Shown here one piece after another: positions 12,563-25,330 of a DNA stretch of 64,000 nucleotides. The DNA is from Rhodamnia argentea (Eukaryota > Streptophyta > Magnoliopsida > Myrtales > Myrtaceae): contig NC_063152.1 of the NCBI RefSeq assembly GCF_020921035.1, positions 29,387,903 to 29,451,902 on the forward strand, written 5' to 3'. The notes beneath the pieces are model-generated. The model worked only from the letters and a program-made list of their open reading frames with translations, had not been told where the DNA came from and ran no database searches. The position numbers were made by a program, and so were the translations under genes. Each line of letters starts with the position of its first letter. The first letter of the stretch is position 1.

Positions 12563-15500
12563 TTAGCACCTAATCTCGTAAGACCCTGCTTTTGTTATGT
12601 AGCGGACCCATTCAACCGTGTTGTATCCACTCTTTTCCCACACCTGCCACGAAGATAATTTTAGCAACCATCCTTGGTCACACTGACAAAGGTACATCAT
12701 ACACATGGCAACAATACCTTCAGAAAGCGGACACGTAATCCAGATGCTGTGAACATAGGAACCTGCCAGCAAGATTGATGAGATCACTTAAGAACAGGAG
12801 GGATGATGAAGACATGGCAGTGCATGTCAAAATAGACATATCTGAGCCACGAGATTGCAAGCTTCAAAATGAACTACATCTAGTTGAAGACTTCATGTTC
12901 AACTATTGTTTACGCCAAGCGAGACTGCCATAATTACTGCAGGCAAACTCAAATTGACAGACAAATGGACAGCGACAAACAAGCCAAAGAAAAAAAAAAC
13001 GACTTTATAATGTCAATATTTTTTTAATGATTTTGGCCCCATTTTAACAAAAGGCTAGAGAGAGATATTGGAACCAGCGGGTGGGCAATTGTAATCCTCT
13101 AGTGGGTGTATTGGAGGAAAAACTGCCTAAGCACAGGGTTGCAACATGGAAGGATACTCCACAAAAACACTGCTAGTGGATAACGGAAGGAGCAATCAAG
13201 CTCAACCAAGGGCAGGTAAAATCAGTGGTCCAGGATATCGGCATCCTGAAATGAGATGCGAAATTTGTCGAATAAACAACAAACCTTTCATCCCTAATGG
13301 CAGAGAAAGTGTTGATAACTTCTTTGCTCACCAATAAATTTGGTGAAGAAACGGCACCACAAAGAGTGAATATGACACTATACAAACTTTAGAAAAGTTT
13401 ATCCACTCATATTATCATTCTTCCAGACAGAAGATTACTTATCATGCATTAATCTTAAATATTCAGCTAAGGAAAAGGAAAAAACTGAAGAGCGGGAAAT
13501 TCAATTTTAGAGAAGCTTAATTTCATGAAAAGGGAACCATGTCCTATATATTCGATTTAATCCCACAAAATATCAGTAAAGTTTTCACCTGAAACTCCAT
13601 CTGAATCGGTGGCCTTGTCCAAGATTTCTTTTCTCCCATTGTTGATATTAACTCAACATCTGCACTCATAGTTGGTTCCGTTTGTCCAGGGAACTTTCTT
13701 ATCCTGAGGAGCCACAACACATGATGAGTATGAGTTTCTCAACCAAAACACAATCTAAAGAGAGAACCTTTTTGTCTGAATATCAGTCCAGGAAAGTGAC
13801 CCAACAGAATTTTTTTCAATTAACCTTACGTAACTATGTGTTGTTTCCCTGAAAAATACCAACCACGCAAAAGAAGAATGATTTTCACCGAGATGGCTGA
13901 TCTGATACAGTAGTACCAAGCTCCAGAACCAACCATACAAGCCTTGATGTTTTACCGCTCACTCTCCACGATGTGGCAGTCTGTTAGATGTAACTCTCTC
14001 CTCAGAAATTCCAATTTCAAGTCCAACCAAACACAAGCCTTGTTTGTACTCCAGTTACTTATGATATGACCAAATAATCAAAATGAGAGTCTATCAATCC
14101 TATATCATGTGCTTTCGTGAAGCGTTGAGGGGCTTGGGAGAACAACAATGTCTCATCATGGATTCAAAACGGAAGTAGGTATTAGAGTTAGACCATGTGC
14201 TTGAAAGGAGAAACCAAAACAGATTCCAAAACTATATAGTCCATTGAATTAAAACACTCACTTCCAAACCAAGCAATCGATAGCAGCATTATACTTCGCT
14301 CGTCCTGTTGAAACCTGGAAATTGGTCTTCGCAGTTTGCTTTGGTACAGGAACTTTAATGACAACCCCCAGAGCAAACATTTTTGGGCCGAAAACACTCT
14401 TTACCTGGAGATTAACGTGGGTGAGAGAACCAAATGACCATAGCCAAGGCATAAATAACTATCTTCACTAATAATCATTACCAACCTTGACATTTACTTC
14501 CATTCTTGTTCGACCTAGTTCCTTTATCGTCGGCAACACTCGAAATGGAAGATTAACACCCTCCGTTATTCGATACCTATAGGATATAAGATGACTCAAT
14601 TAAAAGAACACATGATTACTAGCATTAACCCTAAAATAAGCAATTATTTGTATTGTTCAAACAATAAGCAGATAATCCAAAAGAGGAAATCATAAGCTTA
14701 CTTCATCAGTTCAAATTCACCATCAGGAGGCACAAAGCTAACAGTCTTTTCTGAGTTAAACCTCGTCAAATTTACACATTGGTGGAATGTGACATCATCG
14801 AGCTCGATAGTTTTGCCACTGCAAAAACATTTGACTGTCACAGAAGAGAACACCAAAACAAACATATGATAGCACAAATAATTAATGAAAACTTAAAGGC
14901 CAACATCTAACAGGCATAAAGTGAAGTACATTGAAGAAACACAATGCCGGAAGGGAAATGACGGCTTAAATGAGCTGGGAACGACTAGGTATTAGCAAGG
15001 TCACACGCAATTTGCATTTCCATGCATAAGCAACTTGAACATCATCAAGCACAAGAGCAAGAGTCTTTCAAATTTGAATGAACTTACGGGTGACAAACTA
15101 CCTTTTAATAGGACGAGATTTAATCTGCGACTCTTTCTCGAGGCCAATTTTATCATTTAAACCCAACTTAAGATCAGGCATTCCGGAGAGAAAGCATTTC
15201 ATAAGAATCTTCCCCGTCACATCACAACGCAGGACACTTCCTGTATTTACCAAATTGTGGTGAGCAACAAAGGAAATGAATATGGTACTTTAGATCCAAA
15301 ATATTGGACATACCTTTTGAAGACATAAGAAGATTCACACTTTCCACGATATCAAGAAAAACCTGTAGAAATGAAGTTCGTGATCACATAAACGGTGATA
15401 TCATGGACAAGAGCAAAAGCACAAACTCAAAGTCACCTCATTCTTCTTGTAAACCAGCCCTTCCCTCCGCCAACCAACAGCACCAGTGACTTGTAAGGTA

Positions 15501-18021
15501 GCATTTGGCACAGGTTTATCTGAAGGCTGTTAAACTCATAGGAAATAGCACGATTCGAAATCACCAAAGAAGAAGACGAATCATTCAGGGAACACTTTGG
15601 AAAACCACGTCTGGATTAATTTAAGCAATATGATACTAACCTTGGAAGAAAACGGCGAGCGCACTCCTTCCTGAGTAATGTACAGCTTCAGGATTTCAGG
15701 GGAAAGATTTTGAGGATAGCCAAAGTCCATAATCTCTGAAATGAATGTTATAATGACGAATGTAAAAAATCCATTCCTGTATTGGCTAGCCAAAGTCCAT
15801 AATAAGCATGTGTATTCTACATAGTGTAGCGTATGCACCCCAAGCACAAGCATGCAAGCTCCAAACGATCTTCACACTCTGAGAAATAACTAAAACTAAA
15901 CTATGTAGAATACACATGGTTAGATATATATTTCTAAGAATTCTGTATTTATGCTTTCCCGCTTTGCTTTGACAGCAGTACACTCGACCATCCTACATCC
16001 AAACATCCACACCCTAAAAGACAATTAGATAGAGGCTCATGTCCTGCATCAAGTTAGCCTAATGCTGCATTTCGCATCCTCTTAAAACTCATCAAAAGTG
16101 CTGTTTCAAAAAGGGGAAAACTCATGTAGTTGTTGTATTAGCAAGACATGAGAGTCTACCATCATACAAGCTGAGTCGTGACAATTGATCAACATGAACG
16201 GTAGTGGTATGAGGTAAAGTAGGCATATCTCTAGAAACTTTTATTCTCGCTTGCTCCTCCGGTACAAAAACCAGAATCTTGTCTAACACACAGGACCTTT
16301 TGCCCCATATTATTTACGCTATTCTACCTTATCGAAGCCAGAAACAAACAAATCACCGATTAAAGCCCCTAACTTACCATCCAAAAGCTCATAAATAAGA
16401 ACAAAATTATTACGAATAGCATCTTCATCAAAGGATCCTCCAAAATAAGATTTGAAAAGGGAAACAGCCTGCAAGAAAGAGAAATTCTATCAGTCATTCA
16501 CAGCAATCCTTTCCAATGAAATATGATTGCACCACAATGACACTTGTCTAAGAAAAAGAAACTTGCTGCTTTATTAATTTCACCATTCATCCTGACCCTC
16601 TTATTCTTCCATAATCATGTATATTTTCTGATGCATGCAGCAGTTATGGTTCTGGTTCTATGAAAGAAACTAAAATGTTTTGGCGGAAGAAAGTCCAGAG
16701 CAGTCTATTCACATGTCCATTGAGACCACATAAATAGAAAGAGACCAAGTCAACAGCTAATGAGAGCACAAACTATAAGTGTGAAAATAAAAGTTGGTGC
16801 AACTTGTCCTAACAATAACCTAGCAGCGTGGCGGCATTTCACAATGAAACCAAACAAGTAATCTATGCACTAAACAGGAATTCAGGGTTTGCTGACTTCA
16901 AAAGAAGATGACATACTGCAGAAGAAGCTTACCTCCACAACGAATTTAAAAGCACAAGCTACATTAGCGTTGCTGCTGACAACTATCACAATGTAGACAT
17001 TGCTAATTCTCATGTAAAAGAATGAGCAACCACCAATCTGGCGCACAGGGCAGGTACCGAGCTCTTTTGTCTGCATGATATGCATGCGGAAAGCATCCAC
17101 CATATTTCCCCTAGAAGAAACTACCCATCAGAATAATAGGAGAGATCAAGAGAGATATGATAGAGGCAGTGCTAAGGAGTTTTGCAGCGAACAACTAGAG
17201 GGCCTATTATGGGAAAGTGTTATCTTGAGTTAACTAAAGGAATGCAAGGGTTTGCATGATGACAACCAATTAAACGAATAATACATTGGCATGATGTATA
17301 CGCATGGGAAACCTCCATCCAAATAGCATCTGGATTTACATTTGTAAAAACACTACAATCAAAGGCCATAAAGCTGTCATGTTGCATACGCACTATGTAC
17401 ATAGATCACGACAAAAGCTTTGGCAGCACCACCTCCTCCAATTTCATGGTGGTGGCAACCATCTTAGCAGTTTTAGTACGGAGCAAATGGCAGCAAAAGT
17501 ATATCCCTTCAAAGCAACACAACGCTGATGCATCGCATCAAAATTTTCCCCAACACCATCCAATTCTCACAAGTTTGCTACGTTCCGAACACCTAACCCC
17601 GATTAAAAACAGCCCCTGTGGTTAACCCGGTAACCAGAGACATCCACAAAACTCAAGCTATAGCAACGATACTTAAGATAGGCAGCTCAACTCACGTCAA
17701 CAACAACAACAGCACAAGTCATAACGAAACCCCTCCAGAAACTTCAACTTCACTTAGCTTCCAAAAGGGATCGCGTAGAAAGGGATCACGTAGTTTGCTT
17801 ATCGGAAGAAATCGATGGCGCATTGAAGCCCACCAAAACGAAGAAACGAGGAAACAATCGACCTAGCTAACACGAATTAGCGGGATCGGAGTCAAATTCA
17901 GCTATGTAACGTCAATTAAGCAGCGGATGGACTGTTACCCGACATCATCGCGATAAAGGCGGTTGATGAGAACGTCGCCGCGGAGGTTCAAGAAGTAGAT
18001 AGCGGAAGCAGCCACCGGCAT
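12563..18021 (-). CDS. AP2M: AP-2 complex subunit mu
   Basis: Thirteen exons on the minus strand: 18021-17939, 17110-16933, 16468-16378, 15735-15641, 15526-15437, 15362-15314, 15240-15102, 14818-14702, 14576-14486, 14404-14262, 13703-13589, 12762-12718, 12643-12563. Phases agree and give 438 residues, the length I recall for Arabidopsis AP2M. The medium subunit of the AP-2 clathrin adaptor recognises Tyr-based sorting signals of cargo at the plasma membrane and drives endocytosis. The N-terminal longin-like half starts [19 protein letters not shown]; the mu-homology domain includes [53 protein letters not shown], and the end [15 protein letters not shown]. No breaks. A single-copy housekeeping gene by appearance. 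It is divergent from the gene at 19588 with 1.57 kb between them. Confidence 0.97.
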
Positions 18022-19587
18022 CGTCGCCGATCTCCCCCCGACGATCCAATCAACCGAAGACCTTTTTCCCCCTGTAAAATCCAGAGATCTGCGCGAATGC
18101 TCTTCGGAGACTCGCGAGTGGGTGGATCGGCGAGTGAGTGATTACCGCATTGAAATTTCAACAACAATGAACGATGTGAATTCGCCAAAGGGATTGAATT
18201 TGGAGAGAGAGAGAGTGAGGAATTGGGGGAAATGCTGAGCTGCGGTCAGCGAAATTGGATCGGTTTTGTTGAATCTGCTTCGCACGTGACCAAGGCTTCC
18301 GGCACGTGCTCTTCTTCTTGCTTTTGTTTAGAATAAGTCTACAAAATAACTCTAAAATTGGTCGAAAAAGTGCCATTGAATACTATTTTTTTATCCGATT
18401 AAAAAAATACAATTAAAATGTAAAACTTATCAAATTGATATAATCAAATATTTCTATGCGATGGAGGGTTCGATCGTTTCCCTATCGATGAGACCTTGAC
18501 GACCTTCATTGGCCCTTTCAAACAACAACAATTTTCCAATGAGAGCCCTGTTGCTTATTTTTTTTTTTAATGGGGTAGAAAATAATAAAAAATGTCTTGT
18601 CGGTATTTTTTGTTAAGCAAATTGACAAAGTTAATGAAATGACTTGATTATATTAATTTGATAAATTTTTTGACTTGATTGCGCTTTTTAAAAACTTTAG
18701 ACTCGATCACACTTTCGCGATAAGCTTTTATAATTTCCAGTACACTTGTCTACTCTGTTTTTTTAACAAATTTTGCCTTTTCCCTTTTTTATTTAAAAAA
18801 GTACCCGAGAGAGAATATGAATCTATAAAACTTTTCGAGTAATATGAAATAATATATGGGATGCATTATTTTTTCTTTAGAAAAATGTAGCCCGACGAAG
18901 AAAAGTGTACTTTTTATAAATCCATGCGATTATTGACTCACAAAAGTGTGAAACCCACCATCTTTTCGTTGCAAAGGATGAATTGATTTGATTTATCGAA
19001 ATCAATTTGTTGTTCATACTCTTCAAAAAAAAAAAAATCAATAGGCAATATTTCGCTCATCATTATGATCCTTAAAACGTCATATCGGTAATTGGGATTA
19101 GGACTAAAATGACGATTTGACATGTAATATAAAATTGTTGGTACGACGTCATTCGTCCTGTGGTTTTTTGTCAACGCTACAATTTATAAAACAAAGATGT
19201 TGAACACTTTGACACGACCAAATTTGCATGCAATGTGACTAAAATCTAACATTTACTCGAAACTCATTTTTGGTCGAAAAGAAGAATGTGGGATTAAAAT
19301 GGGTCCATAGATCAAAAAAAAAAAAAACCATCTCAATATTTTCTTCAATGAGAAAAAGCGAGAAAATGAAGGAAAAAAAAAAGAAATAGAGAAAATAACA
19401 AGAATCCATCGCCATCTTCTTCTCCTTCTTCTTCTTCCCAAAGCGAACAGAATTTTACGATATTCCCCGTATATTCCGCCCAAGCTCCCGAGCTCAACCT
19501 CCATCGACGCTTTCGCAGCTCACCGCACCCACTCCACGACACCCTCTTCCCCATGATCTGAGTCCGGATTCACGCAGGCTCGGAGCA
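18022..19587. other. Divergent intergenic region, AP2M / 19588 gene
   Basis: Contains the 5' UTRs of both neighbours. On the AP2M side, a possible 5' UTR intron acceptor ('ttttacag' on the minus strand near 18072) is visible. The middle (18350-19260) is AT-rich with degenerate 'gacttgattatattaatttgata' phrases of dispersed-repeat type. A CTT-rich tract near 19417-19436 lies upstream of the 19588 gene. Confidence 0.5.
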
Positions 19588-22500
19588 ATGGGGCTGTTCA
19601 GGCGGATAGCGGGGATTCTAGGTTTTGGCCGAGACGAAGTCAACAAGGACGACGAGGATCGACGGCAGCATCGGGGAGGCGGAGAAGAGCGAGGAGGAGA
19701 GGAAGAGGGAGACGAACCTCCGAATTCGGCCGGCAGAAGTAGAAGCTACCAGGAGACCGGCCTTCCTCGCAGGGGCTTCAGCGTCCCGGTCAAAGTCGCC
19801 GTCGAACGGCCGAGCGCCGGCCCCGTCCTCGTCCCCTGCGATTCCGGCGACGGCGGAGTTCAGGTCATCTCTCATTTTCTCTATCCGGGGTCGGTTTCTT
19901 TCCTCGTTTGTCCGAGCTTCGGAAGCCTAGGTTCGAGTTATACTACCCGCGTGTGGTTTGTGCTGCTCAAATGATCTCTTTCAGCTATATCGTGGTGTTT
20001 CTCCGTGATTCCGAGCTAGGGCGGCGTGGCTCTATCTTGTGTTCGTTCCCTCGCGTCAATCGGGACTCTTGGACTTGGATTTGTTTTGAAGCAAATGCAG
20101 ATTTGCAATTGAAATTGACATGCGGATTTACTGGTCCAGGATGCTAGTCTTCGAAAGATGGACGTAGCATACGTCTTCATAAAGATGTAGGAACTCCATT
20201 TTACTGGGAGCTGATTAGCTTATAGTAGCTTGCCAGGAGAATTTCCGGATATCTGCAGATACAGAACTGACCTTCTTTTGATTATGTAGAGTTGTGATGT
20301 GGATTTTTTTCTAGGGAGGTGTTGATAGAAAGGAGGAGAGTGAAAGAGAGAAGGAGCATTGCCATGGCAAAATGGCAGTAGATTGACAATGCTTAAATAT
20401 GATTAAACATGGACATTAAGTTTCTTTTTCAGAACCTAGTTGATTAAAGTCATCATGGGGGTGTTGATGGAGTCTGCCGACCATTTCAGCGACAAATTTT
20501 CCATCATTTTTCAATTCACGATGCATTTCCATTGGTTAGATCAGTTATAGGCGCTACTAGTAGATTGCTGTTGATGATCTGAGCTTATGCTTCATCTGGT
20601 ATATTTTTAGGTTTATTCTATAATGTTGTGGAATACAATCCAGCCAAGATTGATTCCCTTCATCCTCTTTCGTCAAGGGATGCATTCAAATATCATTCAT
20701 TGATTAGGAGCTGTTCAGTGATGTTGAATTAATTTCGTGTCTTGTTTTCCTCTTGCATTGCCATGTCAAGGTCTCTTAGGTTGCAGCATCTTGTCTAGGA
20801 CACCTGTGTTTAACTCTTTATCGATTAGGTGACACTCTAATCCCCACCACCTGCGGTTTAAAACTAAGTCCTTTACACCACATGAGCACAACATGTCTGA
20901 ACACTAGATATGCTGAAAGATGAGAGCCTTCACTTAAGTTCCTATGGGTCATTTGTCCATGAAAAGGGCCCGTGTCTAATTGTTTGATATTTTAATCCAC
21001 TGAATGGCTAATTAGACCAGCCACTGCATGTATAACGGTCTTTTTGTGAGGGTTTGACTATAAGGTTGGGAAATGGGACGTGATTTGGGATTAGCCTGAG
21101 ATAATAATTCTTCATTAGCACCACAGGGTCATTTGTCCATGAAAAGGGCCCATGTCTATTTGTTTGATTTTGACATCCACTGAATGTACAATTAGACCAG
21201 CCACTTCATGTTAGCGGTCATCTTGTGAGGGGTTGACTAAAAGGTTGGAAAATGAGACGTGATTTGGGATTAGCCTGAGATAAGAATTTTTCATTACCAG
21301 TGCTATTGCAGGCTCACTGTCTAAGCTTAGAGTATCTATTGCAGCATCACACTTTAAGAAAAACCGGTGTCGATACAAAGATGCAGCATAAATGACAATC
21401 TCGCTAAGTCCCTTAGGCTATTGAAGTTGTCATATGTGAAAGCTAATTCCAGGAACTTGATTGTTGTGAATAATTTGCATCTGGTGCCTTGGCAAATATG
21501 ATCATATTTTGGGGACTAAATCAGATTTTACCGGGTCCTATAATTTTGTCGGAATAACATAATGTCCTGAACTTGGCATTAAGATCATGCCTTTGTTTAG
21601 GTTTCTTATATTATTTTATGGTTGGCTCCTGCAGTCAATTAGTTGTTTTCGCAAGAAGCTGAAGCTTAGTTAGCTAACTTTACCTTTGGGATAGAGCTGA
21701 AACCATATTACAAACGAAAGATATTCCTGCCGCTATGAATTGTGGGAATCTGTTGCATATAATTTCTCTAGAGAAAGAAGGATGAGAGTGGGCTACTGGC
21801 GGAGCTGCATCCTTGGGCCATTTCTGTAGGAACTCCACATCCGAGCCTTTGGATTAGAGAAATTTTAGATGCCAGGAGATATCAGGAAGGAAGAGTTTGT
21901 GATGGACAAACATATATTAACAAATATCATGCAACTCATGGATCAAAGATTTCTGTAAATTTTCTGGAGATCATATCTCCATTGAAATTGTAATGCTAGT
22001 TGTATCTAGTCATTTTCTATTCTTTCCTATCCGTGTTCTCCTGTCTTCGAAAAGTTTTGATTGCATCAAATAATTTACTTCATGAACTCGCTATTTGCAC
22101 AAGTACTGTGACCTTGCTTCTTATTCCTTGGAATGGATGAAAGCCTTTCTAAGCATACAGACAACATACAATGTTTCACCCCCTAGGTGTTATTTTTTTT
22201 TCCCCTTGAATTATTGAAAGAGCCAGTGGATTTTGTAGTGAACCTGATGAGTTGCAGTTTGAAAGGTCGGAGGAGAATTGCTAGTTTTGAACCCAACAGC
22301 CCATGTTGGCGGACAGCTATCTTTCAGGATCTTACATGTGATGTCAATCTGTGCTCATGAACTAGCAGCTAAAGTTCTTTCTAATGGCAGGCCAAATATC
22401 TCAGGCTTCGTTGGATTTGTTCGCATTCCATTTTTGTGCAGTTTTCGTAGCAGCACCCTTTTCCCCACCTTGGTCTACAAGATTTCCGTAGCCTAACCTG

Positions 22501-22749
22501 TTGAGTTTGTTCTGTCTTTAGGGTCTGCGATGGTGCGCAAAACGACTGAGGATAGACGAAGACGGGGATGTGGCTCATGAATTTCTTGATGAGGTTTTGC
22601 TGGAGGCTTTGGAGCCAGAGGAGAAGCCGCAGCTGAAGTTTGCTCCGCGGCACGGTACAAGACCAGCCATGGTCAAGAATCAGGTAATTTCCCACGACGG
22701 CAAGGTTCAACACTGTGTGGAACACCATGGTAGGCTAGAGTGGGTATAA
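19588..22749 (+). CDS. Conserved plant protein of unknown function
   Basis: Two exons, 19588-19863 and 22522-22749, phase 0 junction at CAG|GT...AG|GGT, giving 167 residues. I do not recognise a named domain, but the sequence looks like a conserved plant family: N-terminal MGLFRRIAGILGFGRDE, acidic/basic low-complexity middle (about residues 20-50), then GLPRRGFSVPVKVAVERP, GPVLVPC, GDGGVQGLRWCAKRLRIDEDGDVAHEFLDEV and a C-terminal VQHCVEHHGRLEWV. No signal peptide or membrane segment stands out beyond the short hydrophobic N terminus. The 2.66 kb intron carries a tandem duplication (20946-21293). A possible donor within exon 2 (CAG|GTAATT near 22683) was set aside because the reading frame continues into what I take to be a conserved tail. 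Confidence 0.8.
20946..21293. repeat. Tandem duplication in intron, 180-bp period
   Basis: Two copies, about 20946-21112 and 21126-21293, of a segment beginning 'gggtcatttgtccatgaaa' and ending 'gggattagcctgagataa'. They are roughly 85-90% identical by eye. It lies in the long intron of the 19588 gene and has no coding role. Confidence 0.9.
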
Positions 22750-23276
22750 CACTAGCAAGGACCCGCGGAAGAATGTTCTCCCCGCTTCTAGGAACTTTAA
22801 TCCTCTCGTCACGGGAATCCTGCATGATTTTTGGCGATTCATTGCGAATGATTCTTGCAACTGTACTGATAGACAGAAACTCCCATATTGCAGACATTCC
22901 TGTATCCTTATTGAAAGGGATAGTGTACATTAACTTTAAACTTTCCCATATGAAAGTGTCTTCCTACTTTGCTTGTCCTTTAACTTTTGCTGCTGAATTT
23001 TTATGACATGGAAGCATATGCCCTGTCCTGGTTAAGAGTCGATTAGCGGTTAAAAGTTGTTGGTTTGCTTGCTTGCTTGTATGCCTCCCCAATATTGCAA
23101 TTCATTGTAAACCATGAGGAGCGAGACAACTCTGCACAGCTCATTGTGCTCTAAATAAGCTCACTTTTAGTAAAAAGAGCCCCAAAACAAACCACAACGA
23201 ACTTAAAAAAAAAAAAAAGGGCTAATGTCTAGGCAAAAGCAAGTCTTGAAACACAGAACACTACTAGTTTCTATGG
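22750..23276. other. Convergent 3' flanks
   Basis: Short space between the 3' ends of the 19588 gene (plus) and the LEA gene (minus). No further gene. An A-rich run at 23205-23219 is present. Confidence 0.5.
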
Positions 23277-23784
23277 TTACATATGTTTGTGTGTGTGTCC
23301 TGAGTGGGGTCGGTGCCCTCCTAAAGGGTAGGTCGGGACGGTGGTTCCAGTCATTGTGTCTGCAGTCCCGACGGGCTGATGCCCGGTTTGGTGCCCCGGG
23401 GCTCCAACCACTGGCTGGGTTGTTGTGTGGTGAGTCACCGGCTCGTGGACATGGCCTGCCAAGGTGGAATGCTTGGTGGCGAACTTCTCACCTACGTGCT
23501 TCGCCTTGGCATGGTGCAGCTCCATCTTGGCCTTGGCCTCCCTCGCCTTCCTTCGCTCATGTGCCATCTCTTTCTCCTCTGGCGTCCTCGCCGCCGCTTT
23601 CTCCACCTGCAAAATCTCAATCTCGGTTACTGAATCCTTCCCTGCAACGCCAAGTTAAAGAGCGCAAGTGTTTGTGCAATCATGTGTATGGGGGGACCTT
23701 CTCTTCGATTTTGGCTTTGGCTTTGTTGATTTGCTCTTTGGTAGAACTGGCCACGTTCTTGAGCTTCTCTTCTGCGGATTGCAT
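23277..23784 (-). CDS. Group 1 late embryogenesis abundant protein (LEA_1)
   Basis: Two exons, 23784-23698 and 23606-23277, phase 0, giving 138 residues. LEA_1 (PF03760, D-113 or group 4 LEA) proteins are disordered in water and protect membranes and enzymes during seed drying and osmotic stress. The N-terminal half is amphipathic and helical: MQSAEEKLKNVASSTKEQINKAKAKIEEK, then ARTPEEKEMAHERRKAREAKAKMELHHAKAKH. The C-terminal half is rich in Gly, His and Thr and ends near TVPTYPLGGH...HTHKHM, as in Arabidopsis LEA4-5/LEA46. Cys is absent, as expected. The intron after the conserved EEK is usual for the family. ABRE motifs lie upstream. Confidence 0.93.
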
Positions 23785-23931
23785 CTTCGCTCGCTTGGTC
23801 TGAGCCTGAGCTTTCCTTGCTCGGTTATGGCTTTGCAAATGCTGTGTGTGATAACGAATGCGATAGCGAACTACGTTTAAGGTGCAAAAGGCCGACGGAG
23901 GTATGCCTGTGAAGTGGATCCTCTGTCCGCT

Positions 23932-24021
23932 GCCACGTAAACTGCCATGTGCCCAACATGCAATTTTAACGTCGGACGCGCCGCCACGTTGGATCTCAGA
24001 AGAGGCGACAACGCTTATATA
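23932..24021 (-). promoter_or_regulatory. ABRE motifs and TATA-like box of the LEA gene
   Basis: On the minus strand two ACGTGGC motifs are present (23932-23938 and 23983-23989), matching the abscisic-acid response element core bound by ABF/ABI5 bZIP factors. A TATATAAG box is at about 24014-24021. Both ABREs fall between this TATA box and the ATG, so they would lie in the 5' UTR if that box is used; a different start site is possible. ABA or dehydration control is inferred from the motifs and the gene family. Confidence 0.6.
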
Positions 24022-24059
24022 ACCCCAACGGTCATAAGGAGAAAAATATTGAGAAAAGT

Positions 24060-25330
24060 GTCGAAAAAGTTATTAAGTTTTTTGTATTGGTACTTCATAA
24101 AAATGATTTATTAATGTAGCTCAAACAGCTAATCATTTGGCCAGAAATTATTGACATGAACGCCGGACATCCAATGTGTATGGCTAAGGCTTATGTGAAC
24201 AATTTTTCAGTTCTTTTAATCTAAACTTTTTATTAAGTTTTTCTTTTTTTGTTTATTCTTTTCTTTCTTTCTTTTTGCCCCAACTATGAGCTGGAGATAG
24301 TCGGCCGGCCATAGGAGAGGGTAGCAATGGCCCTTGCCAGCCAACTCGCAAGGGTGTTGGCCCTCGCTTGATTTTGGGCGAGGGCCACGACACCCTCACC
24401 TATGGAGTTGTAAAAAAAAAGGAAAAGAAAAAATGTTAAAAAATTCAGAGAAAACATGAAAAAATGTTACATTTGTCTACATTAGTTCCGGTGGTGTCAC
24501 GTAAAACGACCGACATCATTGTTAGTGGTTTCCGATCAAAATTAACCGGATGTATTACATTGACAAATCATCAAAAGGTATAAGACATTGACAAATCGTC
24601 AAACGATTTAGGATTAAATTAGTTCAATTAAAAAATTTAGGATTGAATTGGTATCAATGAAATATATTTATGGCTTTTTTTATATGTTCTTGGCAATTTT
24701 TTAATTAAGTTCTAGATCTTTCAATTGTGCAAGTTTAGTCTCTAACCTTTTGAAGATTTGTCACTTTAGTCATTCCTCTTAATTTTGGCTACAATTCACT
24801 GAAGTTGTCGTCTAGTTGGCGCCGACATGGTAATTATTTTAATAATATTATTTTTATTTTTCTTGACACGGTGGTGGGGCCGCGATGCCCTCGCCGGCGG
24901 TCGATAAGGGCTTCATGACCCTTGCCTTAGGGTGCTGACCCCGCTTAATGGCTGGCGGCCTCATTGGCCTTGTGAAGACAAATGGGAAAAAAAGAAGGAA
25001 AAGTCAATATTTTTTTCACAAACAAAAAAAAAATTGACATTGCCACATCAGCGCCGGCTACACTTCGTAGGATGGCTAATGCTGATTATACCACAACATC
25101 ACCGATCTCTGGCTAAAATTAGCCGAAAGGGCTATAACAATAATTCATTAAAAAGTTTATGACTAAATTGGTACATTTTCAAAAGGTTTTATAATTAACT
25201 GACCCAATTGAAATGTTTAGAATTGAATTGAAAAAATTATTAAAAGGTTTTAGGACTGCATTGATATAATCAAAAAGTTTAAGAACGAGTTGGTTGCCAT
25301 ACGGTAGGTTTTGGACCTGTACAAAACCCG
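24060..25330. repeat. Nested or adjacent dispersed repeats
   Basis: At least two units of the family also seen at 1-470. Each has a GC-rich block with 'ccctcgcc'-type sequence (about 24290-24405 and 24865-24965) flanked by AT-rich sequence with repeated phrases such as 'taggattgaattggtatc' and 'aaaggttttaggactg'. No coding capacity. Boundaries are approximate. Confidence 0.6.

Noticed and set aside
13755-13940. Minus-strand frame between AP2M exons 10 and 11
   Set aside because: Intronic, no homology, and the AP2M reading frame continues across it by splicing.
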